A DNA stretch of 64,000 nt. It comes from Pseudomonas sp. GM48 (GTDB lineage: Bacteria > Pseudomonadota > Gammaproteobacteria > Pseudomonadales > Pseudomonadaceae). The notes beneath the pieces are model-generated. The model did not search any database. It saw nothing but the letters and a program-made list of their open reading frames with translations, and was not told the DNA's origin. Below are positions 26,199-35,299 of the stretch, in pieces. The stretch is from assembly GCF_000282335.1 (NCBI RefSeq), contig NZ_AKJM01000058.1:1-64000 (forward strand), written 5' to 3'. Position 1 is the first letter of the stretch; each line of letters opens with the position of its first letter. The position numbers and the translations under genes are program-made.

Positions 26199-26817
26199 CG
26201 CAGATCACTCTGATCGCCTGGCGTGCGAGCTCCGTCAGTTCGGCTCGGGATTTACCGGCCCGCGCACGTATCGAAATGCTGTGCAGCAGGGAGGAGGCGA
26301 GTACGGCAAGGGCGGCCGGGTCTGCATTGCCTTTCAACTCGCCAGCATTTTTAGCCGCTTGCAATCGAATCTCCAGATCCGCATCCAGCCGGCTCAACCG
26401 GTCGGAAAGCACCTCACGAATTTCCGGGTCCTCGACGGCTTCGGTGGTTGCCGTGCCGATGGCGAAGCAACCGCGGGGCTGGCCGTCTCCCGAGAAGTAA
26501 ATCGATAACTGCCCTTCGTAGAAACGCTGCAAGGCTTCGGCCAACGGCAGATCCAGGTCCGTCAGCGCCTCGCGCATGGACGCCGCGGCAAACTCCCAAT
26601 ACTGCTCCAGTGCTTTGATATAGAGCGCGTGCTTGTCGCCGAATGCCGCATAGAGGCTGGGGCGATTCATGCCGGCGGCGGTGGCGATGCTGTCCAGGGA
26701 TGCGCCGGAATAGCCGGTGTTCCAGAACACACCGAGTGCCTGCTGCAACGCTGTCTGCGGGTCGTATGCGCGAGGGCGGCCGCGGACTTTGCCCTCTGTC
26801 GATTTATTTTGTGCCAT
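26191..26817 (-). CDS. TetR-family repressor
   Basis: The protein has 208 residues; the ATG at 26817 is preferred over 26826. The N-terminal helix-turn-helix reads G-Y-S-G-A-S-L-D-S-I-A-T-A-A-G-M-N-R-P-S-L-Y-A-A-F-G-D-K, and the ligand domain includes G-C-F-A-I-G. It is divergent from the EmrA-type efflux operon at 27078. Dyads around its own start and in the intergenic region are candidate operators, so it probably represses the pump until a toxic compound binds. Confidence 0.92.
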   Translation of the reverse strand: MAQNKSTEGKVRGRPRAYDPQTALQQALGVFWNTGYSGASLDSIATAAGMNRPSLYAAFGDKHALYIKALEQYWEFAAASMREALTDLDLPLAEALQRFYEGQLSIYFSGDGQPRGCFAIGTATTEAVEDPEIREVLSDRLSRLDADLEIRLQAAKNAGELKGNADPAALAVLASSLLHSISIRARAGKSRAELTELARQAIRVICGE

Positions 26818-26828
26818 GCCGTACAAAA
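26807..26828. promoter_or_regulatory. TetR operator candidate 1
   Basis: TTTTGT at 26807-26812 and ACAAAA at 26823-26828 form a dyad with a 10-base centre that covers the repressor start codon. It suits autoregulation. Confidence 0.4.
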
Positions 26829-26879
26829 TCCTTGTGAGAAGGTGGGTCGAGGGATATTCTTACACCATCGCACAAAATT

Positions 26880-26898
26880 AAGGAATCAGAAATTCCTT
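26880..26898. promoter_or_regulatory. TetR operator candidate 2
   Basis: AAGGAAT and ATTCCTT form a perfect 7-bp dyad with a 5-base centre in the divergent gap, preceded by another CACAAAAT half-site. Confidence 0.4.
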
Positions 26899-27077
26899 GA
26901 TCCAGGGTTTGTTGTAGCCGAGCGCGAACTGAGTGTTGCGGCGACGAAACCGACGCGGAGGGAGCGATCCTCCTGACCGCGCACGGGCTTGCTTGTTTCC
27001 AGCAGTTATTGACCTCCGGGCCGCCGGCGCTTATTGCCGATGCCGGCCCGATTACCCGGCTAAAGGTGAACTCGATC

Positions 27078-28211
27078 ATGACCAAACAGTTCGATATCCA
27101 GGCGCAACAGACCTTCGAGCAGCCTGGCCCCAACCCGGCTGCCGCTATCAGGAAACCGCTGAGACAGACGTTGCGTCCCTGGCTGATGGTGGGTGTTCCC
27201 ATCCTCTTCGCGGCGGCGGGTTATGCCCACTATGTGTCGGGGCAGGCGTTTGTATCGACCGATAACGCTTACGCCCGGGTGGCGAAGGCATCGATCAATG
27301 CGCGGATCTCCGGGCAAGTTGTGGAAATCGCCGTCGAGGACAATCAGCAGGTTCAGAAGGGCCAGGTGCTGTTCCGGATCGACCCGAAACCGTTTCAGAT
27401 CGCCGTCGACCGTGCGCAAGCGCAACTGAGTGTGGCGCGGCTGCGCATCGACGGGCTCAAGGCCAGCTACCGCCAGCAACAGGCTGAACTGCAATCGGCG
27501 AAAGAGTCGGCTGATTTCGACCAAAAGGATTTTGCCCGCAAGAAGGCACTGGTCGTGTCCGAGTTCGTTTCGAAGTCGATTTACGAACGTGCCGACACCG
27601 ACGTGAAAGTGGCGCGGCAACGGATCGCGTCCATCGAGCAACAGATCGCCAGCACCGTGGTGGCCTTGAACGGCAATCCGAACATCGATGCCGATAGTCA
27701 CCCGACGGTTCGCGAAGCCAGGGCGCTGCTCGACGAGGCCCAGTTGTACCTCTCGTACACCACGGTGTATGCGCCCCAGAATGGCATCGTGGCCAAGGTC
27801 GACGACCTGCAGGTGGGCAACCATCTCAACAACGGTGCGCCGGCCTTTGCCTTGTTGTCCGATCATGAGGTCTGGATCGAGGCCAACTTCCGCGAAACCG
27901 ACGTGACCCACATGCGCCCGGGCCAGGAGGCCACCATCCGCATCGATACCTACCCGGATCGCGTGTTCAAGGCCCACGTCACCAGCATGAGCCCGGGGGC
28001 CGGATCGGATTTCGCGCTGCTGCCGCCCGAGAATGCGACCGGTAACTGGGTCAAGGTGACGCAGCGGGTGCCGGTACGGCTCGAGCTCGACGAAGTAGAC
28101 CCGGCGCTGCCGCTGTTCTCCGGGACCAGCGCCACGGTCAGGATCGACACCCGGTTCAGCAGCCCCTGGTGGCATCCGCTCAAGGCGTTGCTGACTGCAG
28201 GTAACTTCTGA
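27078..28211 (+). CDS. EmrA-type HlyD-family adaptor of tripartite efflux pump
   Basis: The 377-residue adaptor has one membrane anchor at about residues 31-52, the first lipoyl half starting S-T-D-N-A-Y-A-R-V and V-S-G-Q-V-V-E, a coiled-coil hairpin, and the second half Y-A-P-Q-N-G-I-V-A-K-V. The ATG at 27078 follows AAAGGTGAA. The next gene's ATG overlaps its TGA (TGATG). With the DHA2 transporter and outer-membrane factor it forms a complete pump spanning both membranes. Confidence 0.92.
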   Translation: MTKQFDIQAQQTFEQPGPNPAAAIRKPLRQTLRPWLMVGVPILFAAAGYAHYVSGQAFVSTDNAYARVAKASINARISGQVVEIAVEDNQQVQKGQVLFRIDPKPFQIAVDRAQAQLSVARLRIDGLKASYRQQQAELQSAKESADFDQKDFARKKALVVSEFVSKSIYERADTDVKVARQRIASIEQQIASTVVALNGNPNIDADSHPTVREARALLDEAQLYLSYTTVYAPQNGIVAKVDDLQVGNHLNNGAPAFALLSDHEVWIEANFRETDVTHMRPGQEATIRIDTYPDRVFKAHVTSMSPGAGSDFALLPPENATGNWVKVTQRVPVRLELDEVDPALPLFSGTSATVRIDTRFSSPWWHPLKALLTAGNF

Positions 28212-29707
28212 TGAACGCCCAATCGGTGGTAAGTCCCGGTGGGGAGGGTGCGCGCTCGCTCAGGTTTGCCGCATTGCTGGCGACTTATATGCAGTCGGCG
28301 AATTTGCCGCTGCCGAACTCGGCACTCAGGTTGATTCAGGGCAGCCTGTCGATGAGCGACGATCAGGCGGGGTGGATTTTCACTGCGTACCTGGCCGCGA
28401 GTGCGATCAGTATGCCGATTGCGCAGTGGCTGGCCGGGCGCTTTGGCTTGAAGTTGGTGTATCAGGCGGCGCTGGCAGTGTTCGTCCTTGGCTTGTTGCT
28501 CGCCACGGCAGCAACGACGCCGCTGGAATTCGTGGGGGCGCGCATTGTTCAAGGCATCGCCAGTGGGGTGCTGGCACCGCTGTCGATGGCGATTGCCACG
28601 GAAACCTTGCCGCTGGAAAAACGCGCAAAGTTTGGCGCGAGCTGGACGGCCATTGTGCTGTTCGGCATCGTCAGCGGCCCGAGTATCGGTGGCTGGATCG
28701 CCGAACATTTTGGCTGGCGGCCGATGTTCTACCTCAGCGTTCCACTGTCGGCGTTTATCTTCCTGGTGGTGGCGCTGTTGCTGGCGCAGAAGAAGGCCGA
28801 GAAACCTCCGGCGTTCGATTTCTTCGGTTTTGGCACCTTCACGCTCGGCATGATCAGCCTGCAAATGCTGCTCGACCGTGGCGAGCGGCTGGACTGGTTC
28901 GCCTCGTCCGAAATATGGCTGGAAGCGCTGGCATCTGCGCTGGGGATCTACCTGTTCGTGGTGCATGTGCTGACCTCGAACGTGCATTTCCTCAACAAGC
29001 GCTTACTCAAGGACCGCAACTTCGTGTTGTCGACGGTGATCTTTTTCGCCCTCGGTTTTGTGCTGTTGTCGACCATGGCCCTGACGTCGCCGATGCTCGA
29101 CGAGATTCTCGGCTACCCGCCTGACACCACCGGAGCCTTGACGATTCCCCGTGGCATGGGACTGGTCGGCGCATTTCTGCTGATGGGCCGGGTTCCCGAG
29201 CGTTTCGACCGCCGTCCCTTCGTGGCGGCGGGTGTGGCGGTGGTGGTTTATGCCAACTGGTTGATGCTCGGCTATTCGCCGCTGATGGACGAATGGCCCG
29301 TGGCCGTCGCCGGTGCGATCCAGGGTGCGGGCCTGGGCATCTTGATGCCGGCGGTGAGCAAAGTCGCGTTCAGTACGCTCGACCCCAAGCTGCGCCCCGA
29401 AGGCACCGGCCTGTTCAATCTGGCCCGTGTCTACGGCAGCACGCTGGGCGTGGCGATCGTGCAACTGTTCTTCTTCAACAACACCCAGGCGATGCACATG
29501 GCGCTGGTCAGTAACCTGACGGCGTACCGCGCCGCTGCGCATTCGCTGGCCTCGGCGCCCTTGCAGGTGCTTGGCGGGCTCAACGAAATGATCACCGGCC
29601 AGGCCGCGTTTATCGCCGTTATCGACCAGTTCAAGATTTTGCTGGTGGTGATGCTGGTGGTGAGCCCGCTGGTGTTGTTTCTTCGCAAGCCCGTTGCGGC
29701 CAATTAG
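28211..29707 (+). CDS. EmrB-type DHA2 major-facilitator transporter
   Basis: The 498-residue protein has 14 predicted membrane segments, a DHA2-family trait. Conserved pieces include Q-A-G-W-I-F-T-A-Y-L-A-A-S-A-I and the antiporter-type G-I-V-S-G-P-S-I-G-G-W-I segment in helix 5. It is the inner-membrane motor of the pump, exchanging drug for protons. It is translationally coupled to the adaptor gene and followed at 20 bases by the outer-membrane factor. Confidence 0.92.
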   Translation: MNAQSVVSPGGEGARSLRFAALLATYMQSANLPLPNSALRLIQGSLSMSDDQAGWIFTAYLAASAISMPIAQWLAGRFGLKLVYQAALAVFVLGLLLATAATTPLEFVGARIVQGIASGVLAPLSMAIATETLPLEKRAKFGASWTAIVLFGIVSGPSIGGWIAEHFGWRPMFYLSVPLSAFIFLVVALLLAQKKAEKPPAFDFFGFGTFTLGMISLQMLLDRGERLDWFASSEIWLEALASALGIYLFVVHVLTSNVHFLNKRLLKDRNFVLSTVIFFALGFVLLSTMALTSPMLDEILGYPPDTTGALTIPRGMGLVGAFLLMGRVPERFDRRPFVAAGVAVVVYANWLMLGYSPLMDEWPVAVAGAIQGAGLGILMPAVSKVAFSTLDPKLRPEGTGLFNLARVYGSTLGVAIVQLFFFNNTQAMHMALVSNLTAYRAAAHSLASAPLQVLGGLNEMITGQAAFIAVIDQFKILLVVMLVVSPLVLFLRKPVAAN

Positions 29708-29726
29708 TTTTCGTGGAGTTTGCCAA

Positions 29727-31205
29727 ATGAAATCTTATGCGCTGGTCATCAACAGGTATCTGCCGCAAACGAAGATCGCGGCGCTGTCGCTGCTGGTCCT
29801 TCTCTCGGCCTGCACCGTTGGCCCCGACTATGAAACACCGGCGGCGAGTTCGTCGCAGCACTATGACTTACAAGCCGAGCAGCGTCTTGCTCGCGGCGAA
29901 GACCCACGCATCAATCCGGGCAAGCGGTTCAGTGGCGACTGGTGGACTGCCTTTCGCTCGCAGAAACTCGACCACGTGGTTCGTCGTGCCATCGACGGCA
30001 ATCTTGATCTGGTGGCAGCCGATGCAACGATCCGGCAAGCGGCTTCTTCTGTTGCGGCGGCGCAGGGTGCGCTTTATCCGCAGGTCGATTTCGGTGCCGT
30101 GGCCGGTCGTCAACGGGTGCACAACGCCAAGGAACCCTCCATCTCCAATTTCTATGCGATCGGACCGCGGGTGGGTTTCGACCTTGATGTGTTCGGCGGC
30201 AACAAGCGATTGATTGAACAGCAACAGGCGTTTGCCGACTTGCAGCAACACCGGTACGAAGCGGCGTACCTGACCCTGACCGGCAACGTCGCCAGCCAGG
30301 CGTTGCTGGTGGCCTCCGCCAATGCGCAGATGCAAGCCGTGGAACAGCTGCTTGCCAATGACGCGAAGAACCTTGAATTGGTGCGCATGGCCCACCGCAA
30401 TGGCACCACCACACAGATTGATGTGTCGTTGGCCGAGACGCGTCTCGCTCAGGACCGCACGTTGTTGCCGCCCCTCGCTCAGCAGCGCGATGCCGCACGC
30501 CATGCGCTGTCGATTCTGACGGGGAAGGGGCCGGCTGACTGGATCGCTCCCGACTTCGAGCTGAGCGAGTTTGTGTTGCCGTCAAACGTTCCCGTCAGTT
30601 TGCCCTCGGAAATGGCCCACGACCGGCCGGATGTGCTGCAAGCCGAGGCTCAACTGCACATGGCCAGCGCGGCGGTGGGTGTGGCGACGGCGAACCTCTA
30701 TCCCCACGTCACGCTGTCTGCGTCCCTGGTGCAGGCGGCTTCGGGTAATGGCGGCGCAGCACTCTGGGGTTTTGCTGCCGGGTTGGCCGGGCCGCTCTTC
30801 GATGGCGGAACGCTCAAGGCGCAGCAGCAGGCTGCCATCGACGGCTACAAAGCGACGCTCGCCGGTTACCAGCAGACGGTCATTACCTCGTTCGGGCAGG
30901 TCGCTGACACCTTGCAGGCGATCAACCATGACGCCGAGGAAAATCTGGCACAGACCGACGCGTTGCGAGCGGCCGAAACCAGTTTGCAGTTGAACCGGCA
31001 GGCCTTTGCGCAAGGCGAGAACAGCATTCTCCAGGTCCTGGAAGCGGAGCGCGCTTATGAGCAGGCGCTGCTGGGACAGATCCGCGTGAAAACGGCGCAG
31101 TACCTCGACACCGTGCAGTTGTTTATTGCACTGGGCGGTAATTCGGTCGGTACCTTCGAGCAACGTGTCGCGTCTGGCGACGGGCAGAAACCTTTGTATC
31201 AATAA
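29727..31205 (+). CDS. Outer-membrane efflux lipoprotein (NodT/OprM type)
   Basis: The 492-residue protein has a lipoprotein signal ending L-L-S-A-C near residue 29, then two repeated outer-membrane-efflux domains; L-A-H-D-R-P-D-V-L-Q-A-E-type sequence (here M-A-H-D-R-P-D-V-L-Q) marks the second. It forms the trimeric TolC-like exit duct. GTGGAG lies upstream of the ATG at 29727. The stop overlaps the aldo/keto reductase start by one base. Confidence 0.92.
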   Translation: MKSYALVINRYLPQTKIAALSLLVLLSACTVGPDYETPAASSSQHYDLQAEQRLARGEDPRINPGKRFSGDWWTAFRSQKLDHVVRRAIDGNLDLVAADATIRQAASSVAAAQGALYPQVDFGAVAGRQRVHNAKEPSISNFYAIGPRVGFDLDVFGGNKRLIEQQQAFADLQQHRYEAAYLTLTGNVASQALLVASANAQMQAVEQLLANDAKNLELVRMAHRNGTTTQIDVSLAETRLAQDRTLLPPLAQQRDAARHALSILTGKGPADWIAPDFELSEFVLPSNVPVSLPSEMAHDRPDVLQAEAQLHMASAAVGVATANLYPHVTLSASLVQAASGNGGAALWGFAAGLAGPLFDGGTLKAQQQAAIDGYKATLAGYQQTVITSFGQVADTLQAINHDAEENLAQTDALRAAETSLQLNRQAFAQGENSILQVLEAERAYEQALLGQIRVKTAQYLDTVQLFIALGGNSVGTFEQRVASGDGQKPLYQ

Positions 31206-32179
31206 TGGCTGCGGCCTGGAGTAAAGACATGACCTATGAAGCCTTTCACGACGGACTTCGCGACACCGGGTTTGTGCTCAACCATGGCGCGGTCGAGATG
31301 CCGGCGGTTGGATTCGGTACGTTGTTCCGCGATCTCGCCACCACGACCCAAGCGGTCAAGGAAGCACTGGCCGCCGGTTTCCGCCATTTCGATTGTGCCG
31401 AGCGCTATCGCAACGAAACACAGGTTGGCGTTGCGCTGAAGGAGGTGCTGGAAGCGGGCAAAATCCGCCGCGAGGAGCTGTTCATCACCACCAAACTGTG
31501 GAACACCAACCATCGTCCGGAGCGCGTCGAGCCCGCGTTCGAAGCCAGTTGCCAACGCCTGCAAGTGGACTACATCGACTGCTACCTGATCCACACGCCG
31601 TTTGCCTTCCAGCCCGGCGAAGACCAGGACCCGAGGGACGAGCAGGGCAACGTCATCTACGACAACGACGTGACGTTGATCGAGACGTGGCGGGCGCTGG
31701 AGCGGCTGGTGGATGAGGGGCGGGCCAGGTCCATCGGTGTGTCCGATATCACACTGGAGGCGCTGAAGGCACTGGTCGCCGACGCCCGGATAAAACCCGC
31801 CGTGGTGCAGGTCGAGTCTCACCCTTATTTGCCGGAGTGGGAGTTGCTTGAGTTCTGTAAAGAACACGGGATCATCGTGCTGGCGTTTGCGCCACTGGGG
31901 CATGGCATGCAACCGAATGTGCTGGAAGACCCGGTGATCACCGGCATCGCCCGGCGCTTGCAGAAAACGCCGGCCCAGGTGGCACTGGCCTGGTCGGTAC
32001 AACGTGGGGTGGCGTTCCTGACCACCTCGGCAACCCCAAGTCATATCCGGGAAAATATCGATATCTCGACCTTGCCGTTCAGGGCCATGGTTGAGATTAA
32101 ACAAGACATCACAACCCGTATACGCTTCAACTCAGTGGTTGAAACCGGTGTCCCCGGATTCATTGCGCGCAAGCAGTAG
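31205..32179 (+). CDS. Aldo/keto reductase
   Basis: The 324-residue product contains the full AKR catalytic tetrad in order: Asp and Tyr in D-C-A-E-R-Y, Lys in T-T-K-L-W and His in Y-L-I-H-T, plus the P-L-G-H-G cofactor region. It reduces aldehydes or ketones with NADPH. The start codon overlaps the efflux-lipoprotein stop (TAATG); an ATG at 31229 is an alternative. Its coupling to the pump suggests that it modifies the pump's substrate or a toxic aldehyde. Confidence 0.9.
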   Translation: MAAAWSKDMTYEAFHDGLRDTGFVLNHGAVEMPAVGFGTLFRDLATTTQAVKEALAAGFRHFDCAERYRNETQVGVALKEVLEAGKIRREELFITTKLWNTNHRPERVEPAFEASCQRLQVDYIDCYLIHTPFAFQPGEDQDPRDEQGNVIYDNDVTLIETWRALERLVDEGRARSIGVSDITLEALKALVADARIKPAVVQVESHPYLPEWELLEFCKEHGIIVLAFAPLGHGMQPNVLEDPVITGIARRLQKTPAQVALAWSVQRGVAFLTTSATPSHIRENIDISTLPFRAMVEIKQDITTRIRFNSVVETGVPGFIARKQ

Positions 32180-32243
32180 TGCCTGACGTCAGGGCGGTTC
32201 GTCACAGGGCCGTCCTGTTTGTCTATCCCTTGAGGTGAAGACG

Positions 32244-33182
32244 ATGGATGTTTTCCAGACCCTGCGGTGTTTCGCGGCGGTTGCCCAAAGCGGCAGCTTC
32301 ACGGCAGCCGCCGCGATGTTGGACACCACCACGACCAACGTTTCAAAAGCCGTTTCCAGCCTGGAGGCCAGGCTGCAAACGCGGTTGATCAATCGGACCA
32401 CCCGGCGCCTGGCGTTGACCGAAGCCGGTGTGCGTTATTTGCAGCGCTGCGAGCGGATTCTGCAGGACATGCGTGAGGCCGACGAAGAGGCGGGCACGGC
32501 GCAGGTCATGCCCGCAGGCCGGCTGAAAATCCATGCCATGTCGGCCATCGGCAACCATTACGTGATCGGTGCCATTGCCCGCTACAGAGAAAACTATCCA
32601 TCGGTATTGTTTGATCTGACCGTGACCAATCGGCTGCCGGATTTGCTAGAGGAAGGCTATGACATGTCGATTGTGCTGGCGCGGGATCTGCCCGATTCCG
32701 GATTTGTCGCCCAGCGGCTGGGTATCACCTACAGCATCCTCTGTGCCTCGCCGGCGTACCTGAGCCAACGCGGGATTCCCGAGTCGCCGAGTGATCTCGG
32801 CGGCCATGATTGCCTGCGTATCGTCAACACGGTCATGCCGGTCGAGAATTGGGTATTTGAAGGTCCGCAAGGGATGGAAACGTTCAACGCGCCCGTGTCT
32901 CCCTTTCACGTCAATACGGCTGATGCCATGACAGTCGCGATCAAGAACGGGATGGGGATCGGTATTCAGCCGATTGCTTCGGCCGTCGATGGTTTGCGGG
33001 CGGGGACATTGGTGCGCGTATTGCCCGGTTATCGACTTGAAGAATTGAACCTGTTTGCCATCTACCCGTCACGCAAGTTCGTCGATGCAAAAATAAAAAC
33101 CTGGGTGGATTTTCTAAAACATTCCATTCCGGGTTTGCTCGCGTCTGATGAAAAAATTATCGGTTCGTCTGTAGCGCGTTGA
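32244..33182 (+). CDS. LysR-family regulator (CrgA-like branch)
   Basis: A 312-residue protein with M-D-V-F-Q-T-L-R-C-F, S-F-T-A-A-A-A-M-L and T-T-N-V-S-K-A-V-S-S-L-E in the DNA-binding domain. The effector domain has L-Y-D... replaced by F-D-L-T-V-T-N-R and D-L-L-E-E-G-Y-D-M-S, typical of the CrgA/AaeR-like branch. The ATG at 32244 follows GAGGTG. It lies 64 bases downstream of the aldo/keto reductase on the same strand and may sense the same chemicals. Confidence 0.9.
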   Translation: MDVFQTLRCFAAVAQSGSFTAAAAMLDTTTTNVSKAVSSLEARLQTRLINRTTRRLALTEAGVRYLQRCERILQDMREADEEAGTAQVMPAGRLKIHAMSAIGNHYVIGAIARYRENYPSVLFDLTVTNRLPDLLEEGYDMSIVLARDLPDSGFVAQRLGITYSILCASPAYLSQRGIPESPSDLGGHDCLRIVNTVMPVENWVFEGPQGMETFNAPVSPFHVNTADAMTVAIKNGMGIGIQPIASAVDGLRAGTLVRVLPGYRLEELNLFAIYPSRKFVDAKIKTWVDFLKHSIPGLLASDEKIIGSSVAR

Positions 33183-33244
33183 AGCCTTTGATGTGACGGG
33201 CGCTGTACGCATGGAGTGTCGACCCTCCATCGTCCATACAGTGT

Positions 33245-33517
33245 TCAACCGTTCGAACATCCGGTACCCATGACTTGATATTCAATGGTGCGCCGTTGGC
33301 CCCGGGAATCTTCATAGGTCATGCGCGCCGGGACCGGTCCGCATTCATCCGTGATTTCCGACACTTCGATGACGCGTTTGATATCCAGCCTGGTGTCGTA
33401 CGTGTAGGTTTCAACCGACGGTTTGCTGTTGGCGGCCGCTGCAGGGTTGTCGTCTGCAAATGCCTGGACGCCGGCGGCGCCAAGCGCCACGAAGAGCGCG
33501 ATTTTTAGCAGTTTCAT
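33245..33517 (-). CDS. DUF2790 family secreted protein
   Basis: The 90-residue product has a signal peptide (M-K-L-L-K-I-A-L-F-V-A-L-G-A-A-G, cleavage after A-F-A) and a mature core with Y-T-Y-D-T-R-L-D-I-K-R-V-I and M-T-Y-E-D-S-x-G, the conserved pattern of the Pseudomonas DUF2790 family, with two cysteines. AGGTGAAC lies before the ATG at 33517. Members are small periplasmic proteins often linked to copper or stress responses; the function here is not known. Confidence 0.88.
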   Translation of the reverse strand: MKLLKIALFVALGAAGVQAFADDNPAAAANSKPSVETYTYDTRLDIKRVIEVSEITDECGPVPARMTYEDSRGQRRTIEYQVMGTGCSNG

Positions 33518-33768
33518 AATGTTCACCTTGTGGTTCAAGTGTTGTCCGGCAAGCGTTTTTTACCTCGTGAGTGAGTTGCGCTTCAGTGGGTTTACTCACT
33601 TTGGTAGAGCCGATGTTAGGCGTTTGTCAGGGGCGCAAATATCGGTCCGCGGGATAAACACTGTTGCCGGATTGCCCATGAATCGAACCCGTAGTCATGA
33701 TCGTTTCAATGCTCAGCACCGGCGGCGCACAATAGCCTTGGCCGCTTCGACACTGTTCTGGAGAAAGC

Positions 33769-34227
33769 ATGAAAGTTGGTGTGATTTCCGATACCCATGG
33801 GTTGCTCCGCCCCGAAGCGCTTGCTGCCCTGGAGGGATGTGAGCAGATCATTCACGCAGGTGACATCGGTAGCCCGGAGATTCTTGATCGACTGGCATCT
33901 ATCGCGCCTCTGCACGTCGTGCGTGGCAACAATGACCGGCAGGCACGTTGGGCAGAGAGGCTTCCCGAGCTTCTGCGTTTCGATCTCAACGGATGGCAGA
34001 TTCTGTTGACGCATGACATTGCCGATATCCCGGAAGAACTTGATGCAGGCATAAAACTGGTCATCACCGGCCACTCCCATAAGCCTTGCATTGAATGGCG
34101 CGGCACACAGCTTTATCTCAATCCTGGCAGCGCGGGACGGCGGCGTTTCAAGCTACCGGTGACGCTGGCTTTGCTTGAAGTACTTGAGACTTCAATTGAG
34201 CCACGACTGATTTACCTTCTCGAATGA
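33769..34227 (+). CDS. Metallophosphoesterase, YfcE/MJ0936 type
   Basis: The 152-residue protein shows the calcineurin-like metal motifs: I-S-D-T-H-G, H-A-G-D-I-G, R-G-N-N-D, L-T-H-D and T-G-H-S-H. It is the size of the minimal YfcE phosphodiesterase family. It likely hydrolyses phosphodiester substrates with a di-metal centre. It stands alone with AGAAAG upstream of its ATG. Confidence 0.93.
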   Translation: MKVGVISDTHGLLRPEALAALEGCEQIIHAGDIGSPEILDRLASIAPLHVVRGNNDRQARWAERLPELLRFDLNGWQILLTHDIADIPEELDAGIKLVITGHSHKPCIEWRGTQLYLNPGSAGRRRFKLPVTLALLEVLETSIEPRLIYLLE

Positions 34228-34341
34228 CTCACGTTATCGGTGGTGGGGCGCTCGTGCTTCTCATCGGAAAGTCTCGGTGGACGCTTGCGATAGTGGCCTA
34301 TAGCCGCTAAACGTTAGGAGGTGTTTGGAGAGGGTGTGAAG

Positions 34342-34587
34342 ATGATTTCGAGATTTGTGGTCGTGCCTGCAATCCCAACTGAAACCGGACCCATGCGTAA
34401 CGGATCACGCTTCTACTGCCAGACGGCGCCGATAGGCTTCAACCTCTACGACAATCAGGAGAAGCTGCGGCTGAAGACTACCTATAAGGCCCGAGAAGAG
34501 GCCGAGAGTGAGTGCCAGCGGCTTAACGTGGAGCGGCTACAACGCATCACCCATCATGGTCAGATTTTGGGCCCTAAGGTGAAATAG
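34342..34587 (+). CDS. Small conserved-looking hypothetical protein
   Basis: The 81-residue protein (M-I-S-R-F-V-V-V-P-A) is basic at the C-terminus with no signal or membrane segment. Starts at GTG 34321, right after an AGGAGG, or ATG 34342 are both possible. It resembles short Pseudomonas proteins with a F-x-L-Y-D-N-Q-E-K-x-R-L motif, but I cannot name a family. Confidence 0.5.
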   Translation: MISRFVVVPAIPTETGPMRNGSRFYCQTAPIGFNLYDNQEKLRLKTTYKAREEAESECQRLNVERLQRITHHGQILGPKVK

Positions 34588-34740
34588 GCGGGTCAGGGCT
34601 TCTAGCCATTCATCGAAAATGGATGGTTCATCCAAGGTATGGGCTGCGTGGTCCACAGCTCCTCAAGAACCTCGATTTTGGTTAACTGACTTCCTCAGGG
34701 CGTGAAGCAGACACTCACTGGAGGGTCCGCTGATGGGTAA

Positions 34741-34878
34741 TGCCGATCAGTTAGGCGAACCCAGACGCTACGCCTTCTTTGTAGCAGCTGCCGAAGGCGG
34801 CGTCCGGCTGCGCAGCAGTCGTAAATCCGCCTTGCACGATCTCTCTGTCGTACCGCGAACTCTGATTTTACGACTGCT
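34741..34878. repeat. REP-type element, copy 1 of a direct duplication
   Basis: The 138-base unit contains GTAGCAGCTGCCGAAGGCGG and the palindromic pair CGGCTGCGCAGCAGTCGTAA / TTACGACTGCTGCGCAGCC characteristic of Pseudomonas REP sequences. It is repeated nearly exactly at 34937-35073. An extra inverted half lies at about 34879-34915. The 34588-34740 segment before it holds no gene. Confidence 0.8.
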
Positions 34879-34936
34879 GCGCAGCCGGACGCAGGCTACG
34901 CCAGCTGCTACGGATTGCGTTGTGGCAATGGCCTTA

Positions 34937-35073
34937 TGCCGATCAGTCAGGCGAACCCGACGCTACGCCTTCTTTGTAGCAGCTGCCGAAGGCGGCGTTC
35001 GGCTGCGCAGCAGCCGTAAATCCGCCTTGCACGATCTCTCTGTCGTACCGCGAACGCTGATTTTACGACTGCT
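34937..35073. repeat. REP-type element, copy 2
   Basis: This copy differs from copy 1 by one deleted base and a few substitutions. Its distal edge (about 35073) falls inside the frame of a leftward gene. Confidence 0.8.
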
Positions 35074-35267
35074 TCTTTCGACAAGCCCGTTTCAATATCC
35101 GTGAAGGTTCCACGCTCCTTGTACACAACCTTCCACCGGTTGCCGTCTCTAACAACAGAGTAGGACTCGCTTTGAGACGCCAACAAGCCAAGCGAATACA
35201 AACTCTCGTTCACCCGCTTGCGGGTCAGAATTTCTTTCAACTGATCACTGTTCACGATAGTCATCAA
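34947..35267 (-). pseudogene. Hypothetical gene with 3' end replaced by REP DNA
   Basis: Codons from 35267 to about 35075 read like a genuine protein (V-N-S-D-Q-L-K-E-I-L-T-R-K-R-V-N-E-S-L-Y, G-N-R-W-K-V-V-Y-K-E-R-G). From about 35073 to the stop at 34947 the frame is only a translation of the REP element. The natural C-terminus is therefore lost. I do not recognise the family. Confidence 0.55.
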
Positions 35268-35299
35268 TTCAGCGTCATCCTGAATTGCGAAGGGGCGTG

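Noticed and set aside
27060..28175. 371-codon leftward open frame over the EmrA-type gene
   Set aside because: The opposite strand encodes an unmistakable adaptor; the frame is arginine- and histidine-rich shadow translation.
31199..32104. 301-codon leftward open frame over the aldo/keto reductase
   Set aside because: The aldo/keto reductase carries its catalytic tetrad on the + strand; the antisense frame shows no domain.
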